Source: JBGAPI01 sp044221335 (GTDB lineage Bacteria > Pseudomonadota > Gammaproteobacteria > Xanthomonadales > Ahniellaceae). From it: DNA of 53,030 bases. Positions 16,971 to 24,668 of the stretch are shown piece by piece; position 1 is the first letter of the stretch, and every line of letters starts with the position of its first letter. The translations under genes were made by a program, and so were the position numbers. The notes beneath the pieces were generated by a model. The model had not been told where the DNA came from. It worked only from the letters and a program-made list of their open reading frames with translations, and searched no databases. The DNA lies in NCBI GenBank assembly GCA_044221335.1, contig JBGAPI010000036.1, positions 1-53,030 on the forward strand, read 5' to 3'.

Positions 16971-18287
16971 ATGCTCAGTCTGCTCGGACTACTTCTAGGG
17001 CTCGGCCTTCTGATCGTGCTCACGATCCGCGGCGCCAACCTGTTCATCGCGACGCCGCTGTGCGCGCTGCTGGTCGCGGTGCTCGGCGGCCTGCCGCTGC
17101 TTCCGGCCTGGGCGCCGGACGGCAAGGGCGATCTCATCACCCTGTACATGGGCGGCTTCTCCGGCTTCATCGGCAAGTGGTTCCTGATGTTCCTGCTGGG
17201 CTCGATCTTCGGGAAGCTGATGGAACACGCCGGCGCGGCCGACTCGGTCGCCCACTTCGTCGTTCGCCGCTTCGGCGCCCAGCGCGCGGCGACCGCGGTG
17301 GTGGTCGCGTGCGTGGTGCTGACCTACGGCGGCGTGAGCCTGTTCGTCGTCGCCTTCTCGGTCTATCCGATGGCGGTCAGCCTGTTCCGCGACGCCGGCC
17401 TGCCGCGACGCTTCATCCCCGCCGCGCTGGCCTTCGGCTCGGTGACCTTCACGATGACCTCGGCCGGTTCGCCCGAGATCCAGAACTGGATCCCGATCGA
17501 GTTCCTGCACACGTCGCCGTTCGCGGGTTGGCGCGCGAGCCTGATCTGCGCGGTGTTCATGGCCGTGATCGGCTCGCTGTGGCTGCGCCGCATGCTGGTG
17601 CGTGCCGTGGCGCGCGGCGAGACCTTCGAGCCGCGGGCGGAAGATCCGGACGGCACGCGCCAGGACCTGCCCCACCCGGCGCTCGCCGCACTGCCGCTGC
17701 TGGTCGTGCTGGTGGTCGCCTTCCTGCTGCACGAGGAGCTGAAGACCTCGGCGCTGATCCTGGCCCTCGCCGGCGGCTCGCTCGCCGCCGCGGCACTCAA
17801 CTTCCGCTTCCTGCGCGAGCCGGAAAAGGCGCTGGCGTCCGGCAGCATCGGCGCGCTGGTCGCCGTCGGCAACACCGCGGCGGTGGTCGGCTTCGGCGCG
17901 GTGGCGAGCGCGCTGCCGGCGTTCCGCGAGATCGTGCAGCAGGTGATCGCGCTGCCGGGCAGCCCGCTGATCAACGCGGCGATCGCGGTCAGCGTGATCG
18001 CCGGGATGACCGGCTCCGCCTCCGGCGGCCAGGCCATCGCATTGCCCATACTCGCGCCGCACTTCCTCGCGGCCGGCGTGAATGCGGATCAGCTGCACCG
18101 CATCGTCGCGCTCTCCTCCGGCGCGCTCGACGCCTTCCCGCACAACGGCTACGTGGTCACCACCATCCGCGCGATCTGTGGCGAGACCCACAAGGCCGCC
18201 TACTGGCCGCTGGCGGCGTTGGCGGCGGCGGTGCCGACGCTGGGACTGATCCTCTGTCTGATCCTGTTCCACTTCGGCGTGGTGTAG
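16971..18287 (+). CDS. GntP-family permease
   Basis: A 438-residue, very hydrophobic protein with 12 or more membrane segments. The order of features fits the gluconate:H+ symporter (GntP) family: N-terminal double helix, F-V-V-R-R-F-G-A-Q-R, A-L-A-F-G-S-V-T-F-T-M-T-S-A-G-S-P-E-I-Q-N, and the late G-M-T-G-S-A-S-G-G-Q-A-I-A-L with L-S-S-G-A-L-D-A-F-P-H-N-G. Members carry gluconate, other sugar acids or hydroxy acids; substrate cannot be assigned. ATG 16971 has gaggt upstream; the long open frame to the left is in the spacer. The TAG stop lies in a repeat pair, and the next gene is a transporter-type sensor kinase that may report on the same or a related substrate. Confidence 0.9.
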   Translation: MLSLLGLLLGLGLLIVLTIRGANLFIATPLCALLVAVLGGLPLLPAWAPDGKGDLITLYMGGFSGFIGKWFLMFLLGSIFGKLMEHAGAADSVAHFVVRRFGAQRAATAVVVACVVLTYGGVSLFVVAFSVYPMAVSLFRDAGLPRRFIPAALAFGSVTFTMTSAGSPEIQNWIPIEFLHTSPFAGWRASLICAVFMAVIGSLWLRRMLVRAVARGETFEPRAEDPDGTRQDLPHPALAALPLLVVLVVAFLLHEELKTSALILALAGGSLAAAALNFRFLREPEKALASGSIGALVAVGNTAAVVGFGAVASALPAFREIVQQVIALPGSPLINAAIAVSVIAGMTGSASGGQAIALPILAPHFLAAGVNADQLHRIVALSSGALDAFPHNGYVVTTIRAICGETHKAAYWPLAALAAAVPTLGLILCLILFHFGVV

Positions 18288-18350
18288 GGCGGGCACTGCC
18301 CGCCATCGCCGCAGCGTCTCGCGAAGGCGGGCAGTGCCCGCCGCCCTACA
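18285..18350. repeat. Inverted pair of REP-like family A repeats between permease and sensor kinase
   Basis: First copy: TAG stop plus ggcgggcactgcccgcc (18288-18304). Second copy in opposite orientation: ggcgggcagtgcccgccgccctaca (18326-18350). The pair ends 8 bases before the kinase ATG, leaving no good ribosome binding site. Confidence 0.85.
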
Positions 18351-18358
18351 CTTGAGCG

Positions 18359-21300
18359 ATGCTCTCGCCTGCCCTCGTCCTCCTCGCCGGCCTCGCCCTG
18401 ATCGCGCTGCTGTTCGCGGTCGCGGCATGGGGCGAGCGCGGCGCGGCTCGGCTCGGAAGAGCGTGGCCGCTGGTCTACGTGCTGTCGCTCGGAGTGCACT
18501 GCACCGGCTGGACCTTCTACGGCACCACCACGCAGGCCGACCGCTGGGGCGTCATCCTGCCGCCGACCTTCCTCGGCGTGATCGCGGCCTGCGTGTTCGG
18601 ACTGCCGTTCCTGACCCGGCTCGCGGAGATCGCCCGGGCGCAGAACAGCGCGTCGCTCGCGGACCTCGTCGCCGCGCGGCTCGGCAAGGACTCGCGGATC
18701 GCCGTGATCATCACTGCGGTCGCGGTGTTCGGAATGGTCCCCTACATCGCGCTGCAGCTGAAGGCGGTCGCGATCAGCTATGCCGCGATCGCCAGCGGCG
18801 CGAAAGCGAACGCGGGCTGGCAGGACCTGACGCTGTGGGTGGCGGCGATGATGGCCGCCTTCGCGATGCTGTTCGGCACCCGCCGCGCCGCCGCCACCGA
18901 GCACAACCAGGGACTGGTGCTGGCGATCGCGTTCGAATCTTTGCTGAAGCTTCTCGCGATGCTGGCCGTCGGCGCCTTCGCGGTGTGGTCGGCGCTGGGC
19001 GGTGTCGACGGCGTCGCCGCGGCCGCCGCGGCACAGCCGGCGCGCCATCTCGACGGCGGCTTCTTCAGCCTGATCGCGCTCGGCGCGATGGCGCTCGTGA
19101 TCATGCCGCACCAGTTCCACGTCGGCACCGTCGAGCTGCGCGATCCCCGCCACCTCCGGACCGCGCGCTGGGGCTTCCCCCTGTACCTCGTCGCCATCGG
19201 CCTGCCGATGCTTCCGCTCGCGATCGCCGGTCGCGCCGCGTTCGGCGACGCGATGTCGACCGACCTCTACGTGATCGCGCTGCCGCTCGCCGCCGACCGC
19301 TCGTGGCTCGCGCTGTCGACCTTCCTCGGCGGTCTCGGCGCGGCCACCGGCATGGTGATCCTGTCGGCGCTGACCCTGTCGATCATGCTGGCGCAGCACT
19401 GGCTGGCGCCGCTGACGCTGCGGCCCGCGGCACGCCAGGACGCGTCCCACGACCTGCGCCCGCTGGTGCTGGGCCAGCGCCGCCTCGGCATTCTCGCGAT
19501 CCTCGCGCTGGCCTGGCTCTACAGCCGCGCGATGGCGGCCAGCGCCTCGCTCGCCGACATCGGCGTGCTGTCGTTCTCGGCGCTGGCGCATCTGATGCCG
19601 GCGGTGCTCGCCGCGGTGTATCGACCGACCGCCCCGGCACGCGCCCTGACCGCCGGCATCGTCGCCGGCATCGCCGTGTGGATCTGGCTGCTCCTGGTGC
19701 CGGTCGCCGAGCAGGCCGGCGTGCTGGCCCTGCCGACCGTCGGCGCACCCTGGTCCTGGGCGATGCCCGAGCAGTTCCTCGGCCTCGGCAGCTGGGACCG
19801 GCTGGCGCGCGGCGTGGTCGCGAGTCTCGCGGTGAACCTCGTCGTCGTGATGCTGGCGGCACGGCGTCCGCGCGACGCGGCGCGTCTGGCCTTTCCGATC
19901 AGTATCGGCGCGCTGCACAAGCTGTCGGCGCGCTTCCTCCCGTCCGAGCGGCTGGTACCGCTGTTCACCGGCAGCGATGCCGGCGCGGGCGCCGACGACG
20001 CCCTGGTCGAACGCTGCGAGCACGAACTCGCCGCGGTGATCGGCGCCGCCAGCGCGCGACTCCTGGTCGACGCCGCGCGGCGCGGCGACGCGGCGCCGCT
20101 CGATCGCGTGGCGGCCGTGGTCGACGAGACCTCGCAGGCGCTGCGCTTCAACCAGCAGCTGCTCGAGGCCGCGCTGCAGAACATGAGCCAGGGCATCAGC
20201 GTGGTCGACCGCGAGCTCAGGCTCACCGCCTGGAACGAGCGCTATGCCAGGCTGTTCGACTATCCGCCGGAGCTGCTCCGGGTCGGCACGCCGGTGTCGG
20301 CGCTGGTGCGCTACAACGCGGCGCGCGGCCTGCTCGGCGACGGCGATGGCACCGAACTGATCGAGCGGCGGCTGGCGCACATGCGCTCGGGAACGCCCTA
20401 CGTCACCGAGCGCCGCTTCCCCGACGGCACCGTGGTCGAGATCCGCGGCATGCCGATGCCCGGCGGCGGCTTCGTCGCGACCTTCACCGACATCACCGCG
20501 TTCCGCCACACCGAGGCGGCGCTGCGGCAGGTCAACGAAACCCTCGAACAGCGGGTCGCCGAGCGCACCGCGGAATCCGAGGCCGCCCGCGACCAGGCGC
20601 AGCAGGCCAACCGCGCGAAGAGCCGGTTCCTGGCCGCGATCAGCCACGACCTGCTGCAGCCGCTCAACGCCGCGCACCTCTTCACCCATGCGCTCGGCCA
20701 GCAGCTCTCCGAAGCGCCGCACCGCGAGGCGGTCGCCAACATCGACAGCGCGCTGTCGTCGACCGAGAGCCTGCTCTCGGGCCTGCTCGACATCTCGCGG
20801 CTCGACAGCGGCGGGCTGGCGCCGCGGATCGGCGTCGTCGACCTCGGCGAACTGCTGCGCTCGCTCGCCGTCGAGTTCCGCGTGCTGGCCGCCGCACGCG
20901 GCCTCGTGCTGGCCCATGTCCCGGTTCGCGCCTTCGTGCGCAGCGACGTGCAGCTGCTGCGCCGGGTGCTGCAGAACTTCCTGTCGAACGCGGTGCGCTA
21001 CAGCGAGCGCGGCCGGATCCTGCTCGGCGTCCGTCGTGCCGGCGGTGCCGTGCGGGTCGAGGTCTGGGACAGCGGGCCCGGCATCCCGGAGGCGGCGCGG
21101 GAGTTGATCTTCGAGGAATTCCAGCGCCTTCCGGATGCCGCACAGCGCCCCGGGCTGGGCCTCGGCCTCGCGATCGCCGACCGCATGGCGCGGCTGCTCG
21201 GCCATCCGCTGACGCTGCGCTCCTGGCCGGGCCGCGGAAGCGTGTTCGCGATCACCGTGCCACGCGCTCCGGCCCCGGCTCCGGCCCGCGCCAGCGAAGG

Positions 21301-21691
21301 CGGCGCGGCACGCCTGACCCGCTGCGTCCTGGCGATCGACAACGATCCGGACGGGCTGCGCGCTCTCGCCGCCCTGCTGCGCGGATGGGGCGCGACGGTG
21401 CTCTGCGCGCACGGCGTCGACGACCTCGATGCCTGCTTCGCGGCCGGCACGCCGGAGCTGCTGCTGATCGACTACCACCTCGATCGGGGGGACACCGGCC
21501 TCGCACTGCGGGCCCGCGATTCGCGCCTCGCCGCGCTGCCATCGGTGCTGGTCACCGCCGATCATGGGCAGCAGGTGCAGGCGGAAGCGCAGGCGGCAGG
21601 GGTGGCCTTGCTGCACAAGCCGTTGCGGCCACTGGCCTTGAAGTCGGTGGTCAACCAGCTGCTGGCGCGAACGTCCGCAGGAGCGGCGTGA
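18359..21691 (+). CDS. Solute-symporter-like hybrid sensor histidine kinase (CrbS/NahK-like)
   Basis: An 1110-residue membrane sensor. Residues 1-510 form a sodium/solute symporter-like domain with about 13 helices (start marks: S-L-G-V-H-C-T-G-W-T-F-Y-G). Then come a linker domain, a PAS domain (about 600-710; Q-G-I-S-V-V-D), a coiled coil, a HisKA domain with phospho-acceptor His763 in A-A-I-S-H-D-L-L-Q-P-L-N, an HATPase with N-F-L-S-N-A-V-R-Y and G-L-G-L-G-L-A-I, and a C-terminal receiver with Asp1038 (L-L-I-D-Y-H-L-D) and Lys1087. In Vibrio and Pseudomonas this architecture (CrbS, MxtR) controls acetate and carboxylate use with a separate LuxR-type regulator, not present in this window. 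The last codons and TGA lie in a dispersed repeat. Confidence 0.93.
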   Translation: MLSPALVLLAGLALIALLFAVAAWGERGAARLGRAWPLVYVLSLGVHCTGWTFYGTTTQADRWGVILPPTFLGVIAACVFGLPFLTRLAEIARAQNSASLADLVAARLGKDSRIAVIITAVAVFGMVPYIALQLKAVAISYAAIASGAKANAGWQDLTLWVAAMMAAFAMLFGTRRAAATEHNQGLVLAIAFESLLKLLAMLAVGAFAVWSALGGVDGVAAAAAAQPARHLDGGFFSLIALGAMALVIMPHQFHVGTVELRDPRHLRTARWGFPLYLVAIGLPMLPLAIAGRAAFGDAMSTDLYVIALPLAADRSWLALSTFLGGLGAATGMVILSALTLSIMLAQHWLAPLTLRPAARQDASHDLRPLVLGQRRLGILAILALAWLYSRAMAASASLADIGVLSFSALAHLMPAVLAAVYRPTAPARALTAGIVAGIAVWIWLLLVPVAEQAGVLALPTVGAPWSWAMPEQFLGLGSWDRLARGVVASLAVNLVVVMLAARRPRDAARLAFPISIGALHKLSARFLPSERLVPLFTGSDAGAGADDALVERCEHELAAVIGAASARLLVDAARRGDAAPLDRVAAVVDETSQALRFNQQLLEAALQNMSQGISVVDRELRLTAWNERYARLFDYPPELLRVGTPVSALVRYNAARGLLGDGDGTELIERRLAHMRSGTPYVTERRFPDGTVVEIRGMPMPGGGFVATFTDITAFRHTEAALRQVNETLEQRVAERTAESEAARDQAQQANRAKSRFLAAISHDLLQPLNAAHLFTHALGQQLSEAPHREAVANIDSALSSTESLLSGLLDISRLDSGGLAPRIGVVDLGELLRSLAVEFRVLAAARGLVLAHVPVRAFVRSDVQLLRRVLQNFLSNAVRYSERGRILLGVRRAGGAVRVEVWDSGPGIPEAARELIFEEFQRLPDAAQRPGLGLGLAIADRMARLLGHPLTLRSWPGRGSVFAITVPRAPAPAPARASEGGAARLTRCVLAIDNDPDGLRALAALLRGWGATVLCAHGVDDLDACFAAGTPELLLIDYHLDRGDTGLALRARDSRLAALPSVLVTADHGQQVQAEAQAAGVALLHKPLRPLALKSVVNQLLARTSAGAA

Positions 21692-21762
21692 TCCGCGATG
21701 TCCGAGGGGCCTGTGCCCCGAGTACGGGGTGTTGCGGTTCGCGGCTCACGCCGCTCCTACAT
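21677..21762. repeat. Inverted pair of REP-like family B repeats spanning the stops of two convergent genes
   Basis: Arms ggagcggcgtgatccgcga (21680-21698) and its complement tcgcggctcacgccgctcc (21739-21757) match at 18 of 19 bases. The left arm contains the TGA of the sensor kinase (21689-21691); the right arm runs into the TAG of the opposing glycosyltransferase-like gene (21757-21759). Between them is a smaller palindrome, ggggcctgtgcccc. Confidence 0.85.
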
Positions 21763-22584
21763 CACCTGGCGAAGGGATGCGACGAGATCGCGCCCTCGCA
21801 TGATCCCGAAGCCCCGCTCCGCGATCCGCCGCCGCTCGTCTCCGGCATTGACGTGTGCCACGCACGCCGCCGGGATGTCGGCGTAGTCCGCAAAGCAGAT
21901 CCCCTCGGCGAACTCCGCCTCGACCGCCGGATCGGCACCGCGCTCCGACACCACGAAGCGGCGGTTGGCGAGCAGATAGCTGACCCGCACGAGCTCCAGC
22001 ACCTTGGACTCGTAGAAGTGCGCGTTGAGGACGATCTTCGCGCGCGCGTACAGCCGGTCGCGCTCCTCGCCGTAGCAGCCGAACACGGCGTCGACCCGCA
22101 GACCGAGACGACGGATCGCGTTGACCAGCTGCATCCGCCGCTCGTTCAGCGAGCCGACCAGCAGCACGTCGATGTCCTCGTCGCGCGGCGCGATGCGAGT
22201 GAGTTCCGGCACGTAGCCGATCGGCAGCAGGCGCACGCCGCCGATCCCGAGCGCGGCGAGGGCGTCGATGTTCTTCTGCGCGTAGTCCCACACCGGGAAG
22301 CGTCCGAGCAGATCGAGATACCCGGGACCCAGCCACTGGGTGCCGTCGTGGATCTGCTCCAGGTTGTACACCACGACATCGCCGCTTACCGGCTGCGGAT
22401 GGCGCGGCAGCAGGTGCGCACCGAGCACGATCTGGCGGCGCCCGGCATGGTCGGTACGGGTCGAGCGGATCACGTCGTGGCCGAGGGTCGCGAGACCGGC
22501 GTGGAGACTCTCCGCGATCTCCGCGAGCGCTGCGACGTGGGGATAGCCTTCCGGGCTGATCGTGCAGACTGCGAATCCTTGCAT
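21757..22584 (-). CDS. Glycosyltransferase-like protein
   Basis: From ATG 22584 a 275-residue protein starting M-Q-G-F-A-V-C-T-I-S-P-E-G-Y-P-H; gaggtgg lies upstream. The C-terminal half has the pattern of the glycosyl-transferase group-1-like domain found in spore-coat/capsule proteins: D-V-L-L-V-G-S-L-N-E-R-R, a middle A-K-I-V-L-N-A-H-F-Y-E-S-K-V-L-E-L-V-R and S-Y-L-L-A-N-R-R-F-V-V-S-E. The N-terminal half lacks the classical first Rossmann motif in full, so activity is not certain. A longer open frame upstream to 22830 looks non-coding. The TAG stop is provided by a family B repeat. Confidence 0.75.
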   Translation of the reverse strand: MQGFAVCTISPEGYPHVAALAEIAESLHAGLATLGHDVIRSTRTDHAGRRQIVLGAHLLPRHPQPVSGDVVVYNLEQIHDGTQWLGPGYLDLLGRFPVWDYAQKNIDALAALGIGGVRLLPIGYVPELTRIAPRDEDIDVLLVGSLNERRMQLVNAIRRLGLRVDAVFGCYGEERDRLYARAKIVLNAHFYESKVLELVRVSYLLANRRFVVSERGADPAVEAEFAEGICFADYADIPAACVAHVNAGDERRRIAERGFGIMRGRDLVASLRQVM

Positions 22585-22756
22585 CGTCCATTCCACCTCG
22601 TTCAACCGCCGAGCATACGGCCAGAGGACCTGCAACGCGCAAGTGAAGCCATCGTTAACCGGGCCGGTGACGGCGGTGCAAATCCTCGTCAAATGCAGGG
22701 AGGCGTTGCATGCTTGCGCCTTGCGCGGCGAGGTCGCGGCCCCATCTGGCTGAACC

Positions 22757-24445
22757 TCACGCTCCCGTCGCATGTCGCGGCGGCCGCCACCGGAGAACGT
22801 CATGAAGCGCGTCATCGGCATCCGCACCAACCGCCAGGGCCATTGGGTCGGCGACGGCTTCCCGGTGCGCAGCCTGTTCTCCTACAACGACCTCGGCGCG
22901 CAGGTCTCGCCGTTCCTCCTGCTCGACTATGCCGGACCGATGGACTTCGCCCCGGCCGCAAAGCCGCGCGGCGTCGGCGAGCATCCGCATCGCGGCTTCG
23001 AGACCGTCACCCTCGTCTACGAGGGCGAGGTCTCGCATCAGGACTCCGCCGGCAACGGCGGCACCATCGGTCCCGGCGACGTGCAATGGATGACCGCCGC
23101 CTCGGGCCTGCTGCACGAGGAATTCCACTCGCCCGAGTTCACCCGCAAGGGCGGACGACTCCGGATGGTGCAGTTGTGGGTCAACCTGCCGGCGAAGGAC
23201 AAGATGACGCCGCCGCGCTACCAGGCGCTGCTGGCGGCGCAGATGGGGCGCGTCGCACTCGACGAGCGTGGCAGCACGGCGACGCTGGTCGCGGGCGAGC
23301 TCGACGGCGCGCGCGGCCCCGCTGCCACCCACACGCCGATCAACGTCTGGGACCTGCGGCTGAAGGCCGGCGCGACGATCGAGCTGCCGCTGCCCGAGGG
23401 ACACAACGCGGTCGTCGTGCTGCTCGAGGGCAAGGCGGCGGTCAACGATTCCCGCCCGCTCGTCGACGCCGAGTTCGCCCTGCTCTCCCCCACCGGAGCC
23501 GGTGCCACGCTGAGCGCCGAGAACGACAGCATCGTCCTGGTGCTGACCGGCGAACCGATCCGCGAGCCTATTGCCGGCTACGGCCCGTTCGTGATGAACA
23601 CCCGCGAGGAGATCATCACGGCGATGCGCGATTTCGAGGCGGGGAAGTTCGGGAAGATGCCGGCGGACTCCGTGAGTCGCCGCGGCGTGGCGTAGGGCGG
23701 GCAGTGCCCGCCATCGCGACGCGCTTCGGGACGGCGGGGCGATCAGGCCCTTCTTGATCTCGTCGATTTCCTTCGTCGGCAAGTTCTTCCCGAAGTGATT
23801 CCGGATCGAGCTGGCGAGTGACTTTTCCGACTTCGCGTGCGGCGACTTCGGCTTGCCGAACACCGCGATGTATTCGTCGACCCTCGCGTTGATCGACTTC
23901 GCAGGTGCCCCGTTGGTCGACACGGTCGGTGCCGGATTCTTCGCGACGGCCTTCGGGGGAGCCGGCTTCTTCTGAGCGACTTGCTTCTTCACCACGGGTG
24001 CCGCCGGCTTCCCGGGCTTGGCGGCCCGCGTCTCGACTTGTGCGGGGCCGGCCTGCTTCGCGGCAGCGACATCGTTCCTTCCCGGCGACATCGCCTCGAT
24101 CGATTCCAGTCGATCGACCGGAATCCCGCGTCCGCGCATGAACGCGACCAGCGGGTCGAAGCCGGTGTCGCGCGAAATCACGTGGAACGCCGCATCGGGA
24201 TGCTGGGCGGCGAGCTGGCCGAGGTAGTAGGCGATGTGGAAGTCGAGCGCGTTCCTGCCCGATCCGCTGGCGCGCACGTACTCGGCGCGCGTGCCCATCG
24301 CCTGCATGCCGATCACGACCTCGGTGGGCAGCTTGTTCTGCGATGCGCCGACGAACACCAGCAGGCGGTACTGCTCATGGGCGAGCAGCGCGATCGACGC
24401 CGGCTGCACGTTCTCGAAGTCGACCAGGACGTAGATCTTGCTCAT
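22757..24445 (-). CDS. NYN (LabA/PIN-like) domain protein; reading frame runs on antisense through pirin
   Basis: The N-terminal 110 residues are a NYN/PIN-like nuclease domain: Y-V-L-V-D-F-E-N-V-Q with the first acidic residues, N-A-L-D-F-H-I-A-Y-Y-L-G in the middle and V-I-S-R-D-T-G-F-D-P-L with the late Asp. A Lys/Pro/Ala-rich linker (120-180) and a helical C-terminal module (185-235; S-I-R-N-H-F-G-K-N-L-P) follow. Such proteins are putative RNases. Credible protein ends near residue 235 (position 23741). After that the frame enters a dispersed repeat and stays open, antisense to the whole pirin gene, until 22757. Either the natural stop was lost when the repeat arrived, or the real product has a long non-homologous tail. 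Credible part: 23741-24445. Confidence 0.6.
   Translation of the reverse strand: MSKIYVLVDFENVQPASIALLAHEQYRLLVFVGASQNKLPTEVVIGMQAMGTRAEYVRASGSGRNALDFHIAYYLGQLAAQHPDAAFHVISRDTGFDPLVAFMRGRGIPVDRLESIEAMSPGRNDVAAAKQAGPAQVETRAAKPGKPAAPVVKKQVAQKKPAPPKAVAKNPAPTVSTNGAPAKSINARVDEYIAVFGKPKSPHAKSEKSLASSIRNHFGKNLPTKEIDEIKKGLIAPPSRSASRWRALPALRHAAATHGVRRHLPELPRLEIAHRRDDLLAGVHHERAVAGNRLADRFAGQHQDDAVVLGAQRGTGSGGGEQGELGVDERAGIVDRRLALEQHDDRVVSLGQRQLDRRAGLQPQVPDVDRRVGGSGAARAVELARDQRRRAATLVECDAPHLRRQQRLVARRRHLVLRRQVDPQLHHPESSALAGELGRVEFLVQQARGGGHPLHVAGTDGAAVAGGVLMRDLALVDEGDGLEAAMRMLADAARLCGRGEVHRSGIVEQEERRDLRAEVVVGEQAAHREAVADPMALAVGADADDALHDVLRWRPPRHATGA
22802..23695 (+). CDS. Pirin family protein
   Basis: A 297-residue bicupin. 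The N-terminal cupin carries the pirin metal-site pattern H-P-H-R-G-F-E-T-V-T, then S-H-Q-D-S and the ligand-bearing L-L-H-E-E; these normally bind Fe(II). The C-terminal cupin runs from about residue 175 and the tail T-R-E-E-I-I-T-A-M-R-D-F is typical. Bacterial pirins are cytosolic; some act as quercetinase or bind metabolic enzymes, and the role here is unknown. ATG 22802 is preceded by ggag. The TAG stop opens a family A repeat, and the opposing NYN reading frame passes antisense through this gene. Confidence 0.93.
   Translation: MKRVIGIRTNRQGHWVGDGFPVRSLFSYNDLGAQVSPFLLLDYAGPMDFAPAAKPRGVGEHPHRGFETVTLVYEGEVSHQDSAGNGGTIGPGDVQWMTAASGLLHEEFHSPEFTRKGGRLRMVQLWVNLPAKDKMTPPRYQALLAAQMGRVALDERGSTATLVAGELDGARGPAATHTPINVWDLRLKAGATIELPLPEGHNAVVVLLEGKAAVNDSRPLVDAEFALLSPTGAGATLSAENDSIVLVLTGEPIREPIAGYGPFVMNTREEIITAMRDFEAGKFGKMPADSVSRRGVA
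23693..23730. repeat. REP-like family A repeat at the pirin/NYN convergent junction
   Basis: TAG (pirin stop) plus ggcgggca-g-tgcccgcc (23696-23712, perfect 8-bp arms) and catcgcgacgcgcttcggg. It lies between the pirin stop and the expected 3' end of the opposing NYN gene. Confidence 0.85.
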
Positions 24446-24635
24446 CGGTGCATCCTACGCCGCATCGCGAGAGCGCGTCGGTATCAACGCGGACCGGGCG
24501 CATCGCTGCGATTGAGGGTGCAGCCACACCGGTGCAGGGCTTCTCCCAGCGGGCTCTCCCCCGCCTGGTTCCCTGCGATCCATGCCGAATCCCGGCGACC
24601 GACCCGGGCCCTCGGCTTCACCGCGACAACAGGGC

Positions 24636-24668
24636 GCCTCGCGTCGGCGGGCGGTGCCCGCCCTGCTA
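24636..24668. repeat. REP-like family A repeat at the gshA stop
   Basis: ggcgggcggtgcccgcc at 24646-24662, preceded by cgcctcgcgtc and followed by ctgcta, so that read on the minus strand the gshA TAG stop is followed by cagggcgggc. Same arrangement as on the plus strand elsewhere. Confidence 0.8.

Noticed and set aside
18200..21616. 1138-codon open frame on the minus strand over the sensor kinase
   Set aside because: It is antisense to a clear multidomain kinase, and its translation is rich in Arg, Gln, Glu and His without motifs; typical shadow in high-GC DNA.
18334..23757. 1807-codon open frame on the plus strand over kinase and pirin
   Set aside because: Out of frame with both real genes, with Arg/Ala-rich composition and no domain; shadow.
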